Below are positions 10,331 to 22,700 of a DNA stretch of 64,000 nt, in pieces. This DNA comes from Apteryx mantelli (Eukaryota > Chordata > Aves > Apterygiformes > Apterygidae). The stretch is taken from positions 41,834,425 to 41,898,424 of the forward strand of contig NC_090020.1 in the NCBI RefSeq assembly GCF_036417845.1. Reading direction: 5' to 3'. Made by a program: the position numbers and the translations under genes. How positions within the stretch are numbered: position 1 is the first letter of the stretch; each line of letters opens with the position of its first letter. The notes under the pieces are model-generated. The model did no database searches. It was given only the letters and a program-made list of their open reading frames with translations, and had not been told where the DNA came from.

Positions 10331-12000
10331 TCATCCTAAGAGGAAAATTTTTCCATAGTATGGAAGAAAACAGATAGGAACAGTCTGGATTTGTTTACAT
10401 GAGGTTAATGAATTTATGAGTGTTATCCAAAAGAGTTAAAAAGTTGTAACGTGCTTTCCTGATAAAAACGAACAAAATGTCATAACATCCTGAAAAATAC
10501 ATTAGAATACAATTCAGTGTCGTCACACTTCATTTCATACAAACTGTACAAAGACATACAAAGTCATAGTAACATTTCATAGAAACCATTTTAAACATAG
10601 CCAGTTATTCCAGGACACAGTCTTAAGAAAGGATTTAGCTGTTATAAGACAAACAACAAGACACCAAAAATACAAGATCCATTCATTTATAACGTACATC
10701 TTGTAGCAGCCCTCCCCTATGTTAGAAAAATAGTGCTATTAAGCAATAATTGCAGCTGGAATAAACAAAGCAAAAGTTGCAGGTTAAGGAAACCACAAGA
10801 GCAGCACATGCAATATACATCGGCGTCTTTGCAACTTTAATTTCAACATCAAGCTCTCCTGTCACAGCCTGGCTTTGCACTACTGGAATGATTCCTGCTG
10901 GCTGAAGGAACAGAAAGCAAACCCAATGGTCTCTCCTGGTGGTACGCTTGCAGAGTAAATATTTATTTCAGTAAAAGATACCCATGCGTCAAAAAAGTCA
11001 AAGTAAATATATATCAGCACCAAGCCATTCTTTACAAGCCATTTGGACTGGTAAGAGCTGTAGCTGATGACAGAATTTTACAAAACAACCAAAAGTTACC
11101 CCGGACAAGGTGCTCCTTAACTGCCTAACGAAATACACTAATTTTGATGCAATGAGGCAGTCCGTGTAAAGTCCCTCCCCTCACTGCCATAAACAGTCAT
11201 CCTATTTTTCCAGAGGAATGGGGCATCAGGCAAGGGATGGATTTAAACATGGGCCACAGCGTTAGCAGTAGGAGGAGCTCTTATTGCCCACCTTGCTCCA
11301 CAGTCCCTGCATCAGACTTCCCCCCTGTCCCCCCTTTCTTTTTTAAATGAAAAAAATATTTTCTGATAAGAAACAAAAATCAATCTTTGACCTAGATAGA
11401 TTTTTTTTTAAGTTTTTTTGATATTTTAGCAATTTGTCTAGAAACACAAAATCTAGAGATTCCCTGTATTACCTACTAGACTGGTATTACTGCACCCTCA
11501 CAGTTTAAATCCCGCTCCTGAATAAAACTGGCAGTTTGGGTTTGTATTTCATTCCACAACACAGATGGATGCCTCAAACATAGGATATGAATTTGCTGAC
11601 TCCTCCATCTCAGAGTATTGTCATGGCTGCTTACATTTAACAGGATTGTTTTTATTCAGGAATTGTCTTGAGAAGCGATGGTCAAGAAATCAGTCAATGT
11701 GACTTGTATGTCATATCTTACCAGTATGACTTTACAGTCAATCTTAAACTGATATAGCTAAGGATGACACAGCTTTAATTATATACACCATGATCAAGCT
11801 ACCAGGAGTAATGGTATTAGAGAGCCAATTACTTTTCTTTAATGTAATTCAAATTGTAGCAGAACAGTGCCCACGCAAAAGGCACGATATTTTTCCCCCC
11901 CAAGTCTTGTTTTTACTGATCACTGGTATTGCTGAAAAAGCCTAAATATGAAAGCACATACTTTCAGAATCTTATTAAGCAAGACTAAATAGAAAACATG

Positions 12001-12025
12001 TATATCCATAATACCTATGGATATA
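12001..12025. repeat. Short perfect inverted repeat
   Basis: TATATCCATA (12001-12010) and TATGGATATA (12016-12025) form a 10-bp perfect stem with a 5-nt loop. No function is assigned. Confidence 0.6.
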
Positions 12026-14162
12026 GGTAACAAATACTATAGCGAGAGACAAATCTCCAGAAGATGAAAGCTGAGTATTGAATATAGCTCTAAAATTAGG
12101 ATTCTTAATAAAAGTTGAGCGTTTTGTGTATTTAACAACATAGGAAATCAGCACAGCCAAACAAGGCAGCTCTGCTTTGACTGTTCTGTGTAACAGGGAT
12201 TGTGACACCGATCCTTTTTGTTAAGTGTTTTAAAGACCCGTAGACAAAAAAAGAAAACTAAGTTTTAACATAGAAGTCGATACTGCCTATCTGAAAAATA
12301 AGCCCCAAATGAATTAGGTGCAAGCACATTGTCAAAAAGTTCCGGATGAGCCGGAGCCTGCAGTGCATGGCAGGCAAACCCTGTGGTATTAACGATGTTC
12401 AAAGGGACCGAGAGATCCCTTTGCTGCCTGGCACGATGTTTCTCAGGTTGGCCAGGCTCCCTCTGAGCAACGGTCTGTCCTTCCCCAACTTGGCAGCGGG
12501 TGAGCACTGCAGAGGGCACAGCTTCAGCAGCGTGCCAACTGTGCATGAAAGAGCAAGAGTTCAGGCCTGGAATAACATCAAAAAGCAACACATCTGCATA
12601 CCCTTCACGTGAAATTAAAGACAATCTCTATGGAATACACTTTTTTCTTTAGACATATATTCCAGGCAGTTTGCCTTTATTTGTATAATCACTAAACACC
12701 AGGGCTTTAGGAAACAGTGAAAAACTCCGTGCCTCCACCTATGCCAGTTACTGACCTTTCCCAAGAAGGCACTTAAAAAAAAAAACATGGTATGTTTTTC
12801 AGGATGTACTGGGTTTAGGGTGGGCATTTCACACTCTTTGCAATATGGAATTACACAGCCTTTTTAAAGGCACTCCATTATCTGTGCTGGCAGCTTTGCT
12901 CAGAATCTATTTTCTTTTCCTTTTTTTCCCCCCAACTTGTTTAAGAAGGGGGATACAGCAACCCAAACTGCTGGTTGGGCCAAGGGCTGTTTGATATCTA
13001 TTAATGTTATCATATTGGGGTGATTTTCTCCATTTTAAGTGGATCTTGCAGAGATTTAGGTAATGTGAACTTGCTTTAGTATCCCTACTAATCATTCTAA
13101 ATTAAGCAAATACCTTTATTTTATGATGCTCCTTTGAAGATCAGTATCTTGGTGAGCAATCTTCAAAAGTTTATCTGAACTGATTTTTGACTTTAACAAG
13201 ATTTAACACAGATTTTGAAAAGAAAAGCTTGGGTCCATGTAATTTCTCTCAGCCACAGTGCCAGACTGGCACAGCTAGGCATTGGTACAGGACGAGAAGA
13301 ACATTGGAGCAGAAGGGCATCAGAAGCTGTTTAATCCCACACTGTCATCAAAAGACATGACCATGAAATCATTGCTGAAGAACATAGCAAGATTTAGGCT
13401 TTTTAGAAAGAAAGTGAAAACAAGTGAGAAAAGAACCAAATTATATATGAACACAAACATTGGCAGAAAGATAACGGAAGGGTAAGCCATTAACAGTGAT
13501 CCGAGTTGTTTATAAAAAATATAGCAGTGAATACAAAGCCATGCAAAGATTCCACCTTGGGATGTGGGGCTTATGGGCTTCAGCAAACAAACTAATCTTT
13601 TGCCAAAGAAGTCACACCAACGCAAAAGGTAACCATAGAAGCTATACAACAGCTGTGGTGGTGAAAGGATCCTACCAATGCAATGAACAAAGCCTGGGCA
13701 ATTTTCAAAGTTTTTTAGGCACCTAGACACTGAGGTGGAGGTGTGGGGAATGCTCAGAAGAGCCTGAGCAGGTGACATATCAAGCTCCCCTTAAATCCCT
13801 CTAACACCACGTTTTAAAGTCTTGTCTGCAGTCAGTGTATATCTGCATCCAAAGGATGATCATGAGAGCAGGGAGAGGATATCATCCTCCACATTTAGAT
13901 AAAACAAAACTACTAGTAAAAAACCCTCATAAAAATAAGTGTTTTATAACAGAATATGGTCACGTACACAGAAAGATGCCATCAAAAGGAGGGAACCCAA
14001 CAGCACCATGACTTCAGTATCAGAATATACAGGACCATATCTAATTACTTTAGGAGCATTTTGCAAACTTAATTTGCAAATAAAAGCCCCAGAGTAACCA
14101 GGTTTCTCCTCTTCTTTCAAGACATACCTTTTCTAACATGACTTCAGCATTAGCTCTGATGC

Positions 14163-14191
14163 ATTTGCATTTCTCATGCAAATGAGAAATG
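14163..14191. promoter_or_regulatory. Inverted pair of POU octamer sites within a perfect hairpin
   Basis: ATTTGCAT (14163-14170) and its reverse complement ATGCAAAT (14176-14183) are separated by 5 bp. Overlapping them, CATTTCTCAT (14168-14177) and ATGAGAAATG (14182-14191) form a perfect 10-bp inverted repeat with a GCAA loop. ATGCAAAT is the classical octamer bound by POU/Oct factors. A regulatory role is inference. Confidence 0.4.
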
Positions 14192-17100
14192 TTCATGAGA
14201 AGAAAGACAGCAGCTGGCTATGTATCATCACCAGCTTCCCCAGGATTCCTGCTTTACTCTCATGAGAAACCCAAGTTCTCACCTTGCGATATGACTTACT
14301 ACCTCTTGCTTATAATAGTAGAGCTACTCACACAAAAATCAAACAGGCTTTGGCTCCTCAGCTGCTGTGCAAGACCCAAATTGTGCCACTGTACCTAACA
14401 CACAGGATTTCCAAGTCAATGAGACAACTCAGAAAATAAGTTGAGTTACTCCCACAGGAGAAGTCAAGCTGACAGAAGCAGCTGCTGCATAACCAACCTG
14501 GAGAAGCACAGGATACAGAGAAAGCACAAGCTCACGTGAAGGACCAGATTTTCAATAGCCCCCAGTTCCTACAGGAGCTTGTTATATTCAAATAAGTGCC
14601 CAAAGAACTGGGGAGTCTTGAAAAACCTGTCCCGTATTGATTATGTCAGCAGGCAGGGAAAGGTAATGCATTCTCTCAAACATCATGAAGCCCTGGATAA
14701 TAAGATTACTGAAATGCAACCAAAGTGATTAAAAAAAGAAGGAAAAGAAAAAAAATCAAAACAGGGCTAATAAAGTGATGCCTACCTTCAAATGCTTGTA
14801 AAACAACCTGCTCTCTCTCTGAAAAAGATGATTGATGTAAGAAAAGCAGAAATTGGGGGGGAGGGGGGGAAAACACAGAAACTCACATTAAAGACCAGCA
14901 AAACATCCACTTATATTTGTTGGGGCATTAGGTTATTTCTGAGTTTATGAAACAAGCCCTGGCACAGCTTCTGATTTTCATCACTAAGATTCCCCGGGGG
15001 TAGCCTGGGGCAAAATCTGGAGGTAAATATCTACACACTGTCTTGTAAACCCTTAAAACTACTCTTTAAATAAATATCTATACTAGCCAGAGTCAAAAAT
15101 ATACAGCATTATGGTGAGTTCAGTGGCTTTGAAGGTGTTCAGATAGCCATGGAAGTGAGCTGTGGTCACAACATTTAGCAAAAACAGCCATGGTCCACCC
15201 CTTTCCCCTTCCTATCTGTATGCTTTTCATGCAACAGGGCCATATCGAACCTCTCAGATTTCAAACCTAACAGCGTGCAACAAGCAATCAAGATGCATGA
15301 CAAATTGGCAATTTATGTTACTCCACCCCTACCGCGTAATATACCATAGTTCATCTGTTGGAATTTTAAGTTACAGTGCTACATTCTGTTTTTGTGATGG
15401 TATGAATTAACACAGCTTTAAAAGAACAAGAGAAACAAGCAATGTACATTTTCCTCCAAAAATATAAATCAGCCCGGAAGAGTTTCAGGCCTACACTTAG
15501 GTGCCTAATCCAAATTTATATTGCTACTTGAAATATTGCAGGGATTGTTTAGGCAGTTGTTGTTAGTAATTGTTTATATGGGCCAGCTGCTAAACTGGCA
15601 TTTCTGTGGTTGCAGATTGGCTGCATCTCCAGTGGGGCTGGGGATGCTGGAGATGGTACAGCCAGGTTCTCAGCGTGCAACATCAGCCCTTACCTTGCCA
15701 GCTGGTGGCAGTGGGGAGAATTACAGATTCATGATATCACAGGACTGACGTGCCCTTGGATTAAGGGCTTGCTTCTGAACAGCACTGAAGATCCAGAAGT
15801 CCAACATCTTTTCCAAATTATTTCTGAGAATACTGACTACCTAAATGATGATGAGGTTTTTCTTCCTTTTTGAGCCAGGAATTGAACTGAGCCTGCTAAC
15901 TCATTCCATACAAGCTGTCCTAAAATAGCCAGGCTGTAAAAGGTTTCTGTTCTCCAGCCCAAACTGAGCACATTCCATCCAATATTTCAGGGGAAAAAGA
16001 AAAAAATTTTGATTTCTCTTCAAATGTATTAAATCCCTCAGCAAGTCTTGTCAGTTTTGCATTGTCATCTCATTTACAGAGATGGCAAGTAAGAGTCAAG
16101 TCTCAAAGCTGAGGAAACTTCAGAGCAATGGTTATTGCAACAAGCAATTAATGTAAGAAAGATGCAGAAAAATAAATCCAGTCCAACTGCTCCAACAATT
16201 CAAACTGCTCAGGGATTTGACACTTACATTTTTCAAAAGCTTTATAAACAGGAAACAGAGGTTCTTTTCATTAAACAACTATTTTTTAATCAATAACATT
16301 GCTTGTTTCTTTCATGCACATGATAGCACAGGTAATAAGTTCTGCTAAAATACTCAGGGACAAATACAAATTACTCCATCTCATTAACTTTTCCATTATG
16401 GGTTTGTTTTCAGGTTAGACATCTTTCAAGACAAACATGAATTTATTCTGAATATTATATTTTTAAGTCACACAGAAAAGAAAATGACCAAGAGGTATGT
16501 GAAGAAGTAAACTTTAGTTTCTGAGAGATTATATGATGACCATGTTTCATGATAAAACTGTGTATAGTTACATGCATTTTATACTAGCTATTTCTGTTTT
16601 GTCTTAGTAAACTTTCACATGCCTGTAATATTTTTCTTTCTTTTGTGAACATAAATTGTTTTCCTTCACATTTTTTTCACCTCTTGACGATTCAATAGAG
16701 TGAATTGACTGAAAACAGGCAGTTTATTGATGACATTCTACAAGGAGTCTCACCGTTCAGATCTCATGGAGTGCAGGAATCCATGGCTAGGTCTACAGTA
16801 ACAAGTTAAACACTGTCTGGGAAAGTTTCCAGGCACTGGAACGCAATCTTCTTCACCAGTGTTTGAACAGCCCCTGCTACACTTTTGGCTGTGACAACTA
16901 GCACACCACAAGGTTTCTGGACACGGTTTGGGAGCTGTGCTCCAGCAGGCGGCTGGCACACGTCCACCCTGTCCTGGAGGCTCAGAGAACTCACCAGCCC
17001 TCCCATAAGGTTGGCCTCACTGGCAGGAACAGCCTCAATTAATTTTAACATTAATTTAGGACATTCTACACCAATTTACTAGAACAGACATAGCTGGGAA

Positions 17101-19676
17101 GTCCAGGCAACAATTTTCTAAGTCTGTACCATCTCTCATTGCTATTTAGACAGATGCTGTCAAGACAAAAAAGAAAAAAGAAAAAAAGTACATTAGTGAG
17201 CCTGTATGCTGGAGTATTTTGTGAACTTTTACTTGACAGAGCAGGAAGGCCATGTTTCTAGTCCAGAAGGCTTGCTTCTCCCTCATGCTGTGTCTGGCCA
17301 GATAAATAGCTCTTGTTTTAAGGTAGAAAGCTTCTGATGTTTTAAGATTCACTGCATCACATCATTTTGCTTCATTTGGTTTCCTATCTAAAATGTCAAC
17401 TTTTTTTTTTTTTTGAGATAGATTACTACCAAGGGTTCCCCCCGCCCCAAAAAAAGGTTTTCCAGAAGTGTGCATACATTCTTTCATAGTATGTTGGAGT
17501 CACCTGGCATTTGCTGGTCTTGAAGTTAAACCAGGTATTTGTAAACTAGTTAATACTGGGCTGCACATTGGGAAAGACTACACATTGTTATTAGTGACTT
17601 AAGCTTTTGGAAAAATTACTACAACTGTACCAATTCTTTTTCTTCTCTTCTTTCCATTCTTACCAAGATAAGATGTTCAAGCACAGTTAATTTACTGCTT
17701 CCATGATCTCTTTTGGGCATTCCCAGCAGTTGGTTTTAAAATGTCCAGTTGAGTTTCCAACTGCTGTAACTGATGGTTTGGCAGACTGGTACCAAGGCAA
17801 AATTCCATACTTTTTTGAATACAAACATTTCAATGTGTGACTGCTGTTTGTCAGTTTAGTAGTCAATGATCCGGGACTTTTCTCAGGTTAAGTTTTTCAC
17901 TGGTAAAAAGGAGACTTACTTTGCAGCTCCATAAGTGAAGGAAGCTATTCTGCTAATATACAATAAGCGATGGGGCCAGGCCAAACCTGTTCCCTTAGAG
18001 AATCATCCCAACACAACTCAGTGCATAGTAAAGCCATGACAGCATTTTTTCTTCATGCAGTTTCCCTTGGCTGCCTTCAGAAAGTGGCCTGGAGTCAGGT
18101 GATGATATCTGTATTGACATTACAACAAGAATGGTGCAGGAACCTACATGCTGTGACTTGCTCCAACCTTTTTTTTTTGGGGGGGGGGGGGGAGGAGGGG
18201 GGAGCACACTTTTTAAAAGTGTTTTTAAAACCCTATAACTTTCTTGTCCTTTACTTTTTTCATGCCCCTCAGGCTACATCTGCCTATTAAAGAGTGAAAT
18301 TGAAGAATAAAAGGAAAAAAGAAACTCCACTTGTTTCTTTTTCCTGAAAGGAAAACAAAACAAAAGAAAACAGTGGATTGAGATATTGAGACTGCCCGAA
18401 TAGCCTTTGGCTATATAGAGACTGAGGTACCTTCCACAGAGCCTGTGGCACCAGGCAGCAGAGGATTCAAGGTTCACTGGAACAGAAAGTGAGCACACAG
18501 GGGATCTTCACTCCATTTTCTCCTCAGAAAGATGGCCTGATATCTCAGGACACTGTTTCAAGAGAAAATCTTAATGTAGTATATAGATCCAGAGCCACAC
18601 AAGGAATAGATTTAGCTGGCTTTCTTACATTAATATGCCTTTACTGGTGTCATCTGTATCTTGGTTGAAATCAATTTTTACTGATTTCTGCATAAAGAAA
18701 GTAGCAGATGGGGGGGGGGGGGAAGTGAGCACCACTATATCTGCAAGCAAGATTCAGCACACAAGTACTTGTGCACAACTACTTCAGAGATGTTTTATAT
18801 GGCAGATGAAGTGGACAGTTCATATAAAAGTAAGCCACCTATGCTGAACCATTGAGTTTTATTTGGTTCATTTTGTTTCAAAGAAAAATCCCATTAAGAA
18901 AGCAGAGAGAGAGGGGGGAAAAATACAGGGTCTCAGTGATAACTGTATTACACAGTTAAGATTTAATGGTGGGGTGTGGAAGAAAAAGTTTTAGCCAGGT
19001 TAGAACATGAAGGCGAAATACTCAAGTGCCTTTCACTGTCTGTATGGCTGTATGATAAATAAACCAATATTTCAGTAAGGTTACAATGTGGCCATGACAA
19101 CTGACTAAGTCAACACTCCCAAAAATACCTTCTTGTCCATCTCAAAGATTATTCACATTATTCAAAAGATAAAAAAAAAATTTGGAAAAAGAGTTACAGA
19201 GGAGATTCTAGAAGAGATTAAGGCCTGAAGTCTCTCATTTAACAATTTTCTGGACACAGGATCCATAGAGTCAGAGTTACTGCAGCGTACACAGATCAGT
19301 ACATGTGCAGGCTATTAATACTTTACCTTCATCAGTTCCTTTCTCTTCCTTTTCTTTCTTAACTTTGCCTCCTCTGAGACCCATTTCAGAAAGACAAACA
19401 AAAGCATTGTTTTAATTAAGCCTAAAGCAGCATTATTTACCATGCAGCTCATACACACCAATTCATAAAAAATTCATTTAGCACTGAACACAATAGTGGC
19501 CAGATTTTTTTTTTTTGGGGGGGGGTGTGGAACACACACATAACACAAACACACACCCCCACAACCTGCAGGAAACAAGACATTTTAAAAACTGTCCAAT
19601 TTACAACTTTATATACTTTAAACTCTAAGGACGATTTCCATTGTTTTAATTAAATTCACAGCCTTGAGTATTATCT
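14192..19676. other. AT-rich noncoding DNA with homopolymer runs
   Basis: No gene is supported. Composite homopolymers occur at 14855-14869 (two G7 blocks), 17401-17414 (T14), 18169-18192 (T10G14), 18710-18722 (G13) and 19505-19525 (T12G9). Open frames near 15521-15873 and 16806-17082 have no recognisable motifs or splice context. Confidence 0.5.
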
Positions 19677-19730
19677 GCACATTACATGGGAGAGAAATAT
19701 TCTGCACATTACATAGGAGAGAAATATTCT
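19677..19730. repeat. 27-bp tandem duplication
   Basis: Two adjacent 27-bp units (19677-19703 and 19704-19730), each starting CTGCACATTACAT, differ at one base (G versus A at unit position 14). Confidence 0.9.
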
Positions 19731-22700
19731 GGATCATAGCAGCTTTCCACAGGGTCAAACTTGCAGCTAAAGACAGTTTTGGAAATAGCAGCCTTTCCAG
19801 AGGCCAGCTGGAACTCTCACTCTGTCCTCTTACTTAAAGCAAACATCTGCTAGTATATAAATTTTCAAAAATATCGATGACTTATGGGGTGAAGGAGAGA
19901 GAATGACTGTGGAGCTTGGTGGCTGCAGCATTATCTGGGAGTCACAGCTTCAGTAAATAAGTCAGAATTTTATAGCAGGTTGAACCAGGTTAAGAAAAGA
20001 AAGCAGCAGCCGTTTTCCTGAACACATTGTAATTCCCTGTGTTATGAACTTCCTCAGGAAGCAGGAGACTTTGGTTTACAACCAAGAGATGCAGAAGAGG
20101 TCCTGAGCCAGATCCAGAGCATACCAAGGAACAGAGCAGCGCTCCCAGCATCCACAGCAAAAGACAAGGACTGTTTTGCCAGTACAGTGATTTTGTCCCT
20201 TGAGGAAACCCGCTCCCTTTGTTAGAAAGTGCCCAGGCAATTTAGAGAAACATTATTCAATTAAGCAACCAAACATCTCAAAAAAAAAATCCATTTATTC
20301 ACACACCCCTGTGCTGTATACAAGTAAAAATATAAGCATATTAAAAATATTTTTATATATGAATTATATAAAAATAATATTAATGAAACAAATGCAGTTA
20401 TGTCCCAAGCAAGCAGAGAGCAATGAAAACCAAATAATGAAAATGAACAGATCTGGAAAGAAGTGTAGTTGAGAATAGAGAACATTGAAGCTTGCACTGA
20501 AGATATTGAAAAGAGTAGTGTGCTGTACAGCATTTAGCTTCAGAGTGGTATACAGCATAGGAACATACTAACAAAAGTAATAGTTCTCTTCTTGATCACA
20601 AAGCGCTTTACAAAGTCAAATGAGCCCCTCCAAGTTGGAGAAACTGATGCCCAGAGAAATCCAATAATTTGATCCAGAATTCACAGAAACATTAAAGTAC
20701 CCAAATATGTTTTCACAAAGATCACAGCTTGTTTAATCAACTGTTTGAATGAAAGAGGACAGCAGCCTGAAATGCACTCACATTCTCAAGTACCAGGCAA
20801 ACTGAATTGCATATCTATAACATGGTATCTAAATTTGTAATTGTTCCTACAAAGAGAAAGATGGGTAGTCTACAAGTGCTAACTGGACACTTGTTTATGA
20901 ACGTGTGGTCAGAAGCAGGCCATTTCACCTGTGTGCTTGGTAGATTTCTAAAAATATGTATTTTAAAAAGTGTGATACACAAAACATAGTAACATACCAC
21001 AGCTACCCAAAAACATGACTGAAATTACGGCATCATTTCCTTCTCTGACTTCTTTTGTTTTTTTAAAGCTTTCTTTCAAATTTTGCCAAATGCTGCAACA
21101 TTCCCTTGCAGATACCCATTTAACTTGCATCGCAGAGGGTTTAAATGAACACAGACCCTGCCACATGGATGCAGAAGTTTTTCCTCAAACTGTTGAGCAG
21201 ACATACTGTTTTAACCCAAAAGCAACGATTGTCATGCCTCGACGTCTTTCTCCCTGTTCTCTATACCAATTATACTTTACAGGGGCACAGGAAACTACAG
21301 AGGCAGCCCTAGTAAGGGAAACCAGATGCAGGACTGACTGAACGAGGACGCACTCATCAATTCGGTCTGCAGCTCACTGCTGAGGATCGAGGCCAGCGTG
21401 TTGTGGAGGAGCAGGCAGAGACAAGGAAATTACAGTAGGCTTCCATACAAATGCTTGCCCAGGAAATAGAACAACCAGTCCTCCACCTTTCCTAAGCCCA
21501 GGCACCGAGATTTTGGCTCTTCTGGATGGCAGGAGTTCCTGCCACTTCTCCAGAAGCTGTTTGTCTTCACACTAGCAAATCTCACAGTGAGAGACTGGGG
21601 AGGGCTTCAAAATCTCTTGCTAGTAACTTCATAGCCAGCTAAATGTTTCCAACCCGTAGCTTTACTTACACATACAAAACTTCTTCTTACAAAACACTTT
21701 CATTTACAGCAGATGGTGTATCATTTGATCACCAGTACATCAAAATTTTCCAGTTCTCCTCCTAAAAACTCTCCATGTGCTTGTTGCCTACCAAAAAAGC
21801 TAGCATTCAGTGTATAATCCTATATCATGCTGATGTGTATAACAGACATATGTCCATAACATAGATAAATAGATGACTAGTAGGCATCTGGCCAGTCAAA
21901 AAGGAAGTCAGCTCATTAATATAAAGTGAGTAGTGCTGTCAGAACTACAACAGAAGAACTAACCCAAGCAATACTGGACTTAAGTTAACAAATAAAGGAT
22001 TACATAAAAAGCATAGTTAAAAAAAAAAAAACTGTCAGAGCATTTCCTCACACAATTTTCTCTCCCACAGTAAAAAAGCCGAAACTCCAAAGTAACTTAA
22101 AGTGCAAAAAAAGACAACTGAGATTTCTTCCAAATAGTTAAATGTTTCAGTTCTGTGTAAATGAAATCCACCTGAACACCAACAAAAGACTAGAAGCGTG
22201 GTGTGCTTAACCAACAGGTTTCTTAGCACTTACTCAGACTTTTCTCATCTTGTCTAATACACAAGAACCTAAAAAATGTTTTTTCAACATCTAAACTGCA
22301 GAAAAACAGACACACATTGAAAAAATTCAGTATACAAGACTGGAATATTTTATTTATTACTCTATGACACTACTTTTCTGTCCCACTTTGTAATAATTTA
22401 GTACATTACAAAACAGAATAAGAGTTTTAAAGCTTATAAATAAGTTGCTGCATCAACAGTAAACCTGGAAACAATATGTTGGGTTGAAAACTGTTTCAAG
22501 CTTGCAAAAGTTGATTAATAAATAGAAAAATATTGTCAACAATTATCCAGAACTTTTCATCCTTTGGATCTCTTCTCATGCCTATTTGAATAGAGCTATA
22601 ATTATTCACATACATTCATCTCTTTTTAGTTTGTATTTTTTCTTTTATACACAAACACCACATAACAATTAAAAACAATTTTGAAAGAACTATTTGCAGT

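Larger units (their letters stand above)
5058..14160. other. AT-rich noncoding DNA
   Basis: No gene is supported. Visible content: a TA-rich tract near 5770-5815; an A9G9 composite run (7606-7623); an A/AAAC-rich stretch at 7750-7790; a TA run near 8527-8552; a homeobox/POU-motif-rich AT stretch at 10200-10330; an inverted repeat at 12001-12025; and opposing ORFs of 119 codons (-) and 88 codons (+) at 12265-12624. The opposing ORFs show no recognisable domain and look like chance openings in a GC-richer patch. No truncated CR1 copies or LTRs could be recognised by eye. Confidence 0.5.

Noticed and set aside
12265..12624. 119-codon minus-strand open frame with an 88-codon plus-strand frame opposite
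   Set aside because: No recognisable domain, no splice or promoter context, and simultaneous opening on both strands points to base composition.
15521..15873. Overlapping 75- and 87-codon frames that look protein-like at the C-terminus
   Set aside because: Not recognised and no splice-site or homology support; could be an old repeat.
16170..16215. Possible antisense CR1 3' end (CCAGTCCAACTGCTCC)
   Set aside because: It lacks the flanking CR1 hairpin and octamer; not supportable by eye.
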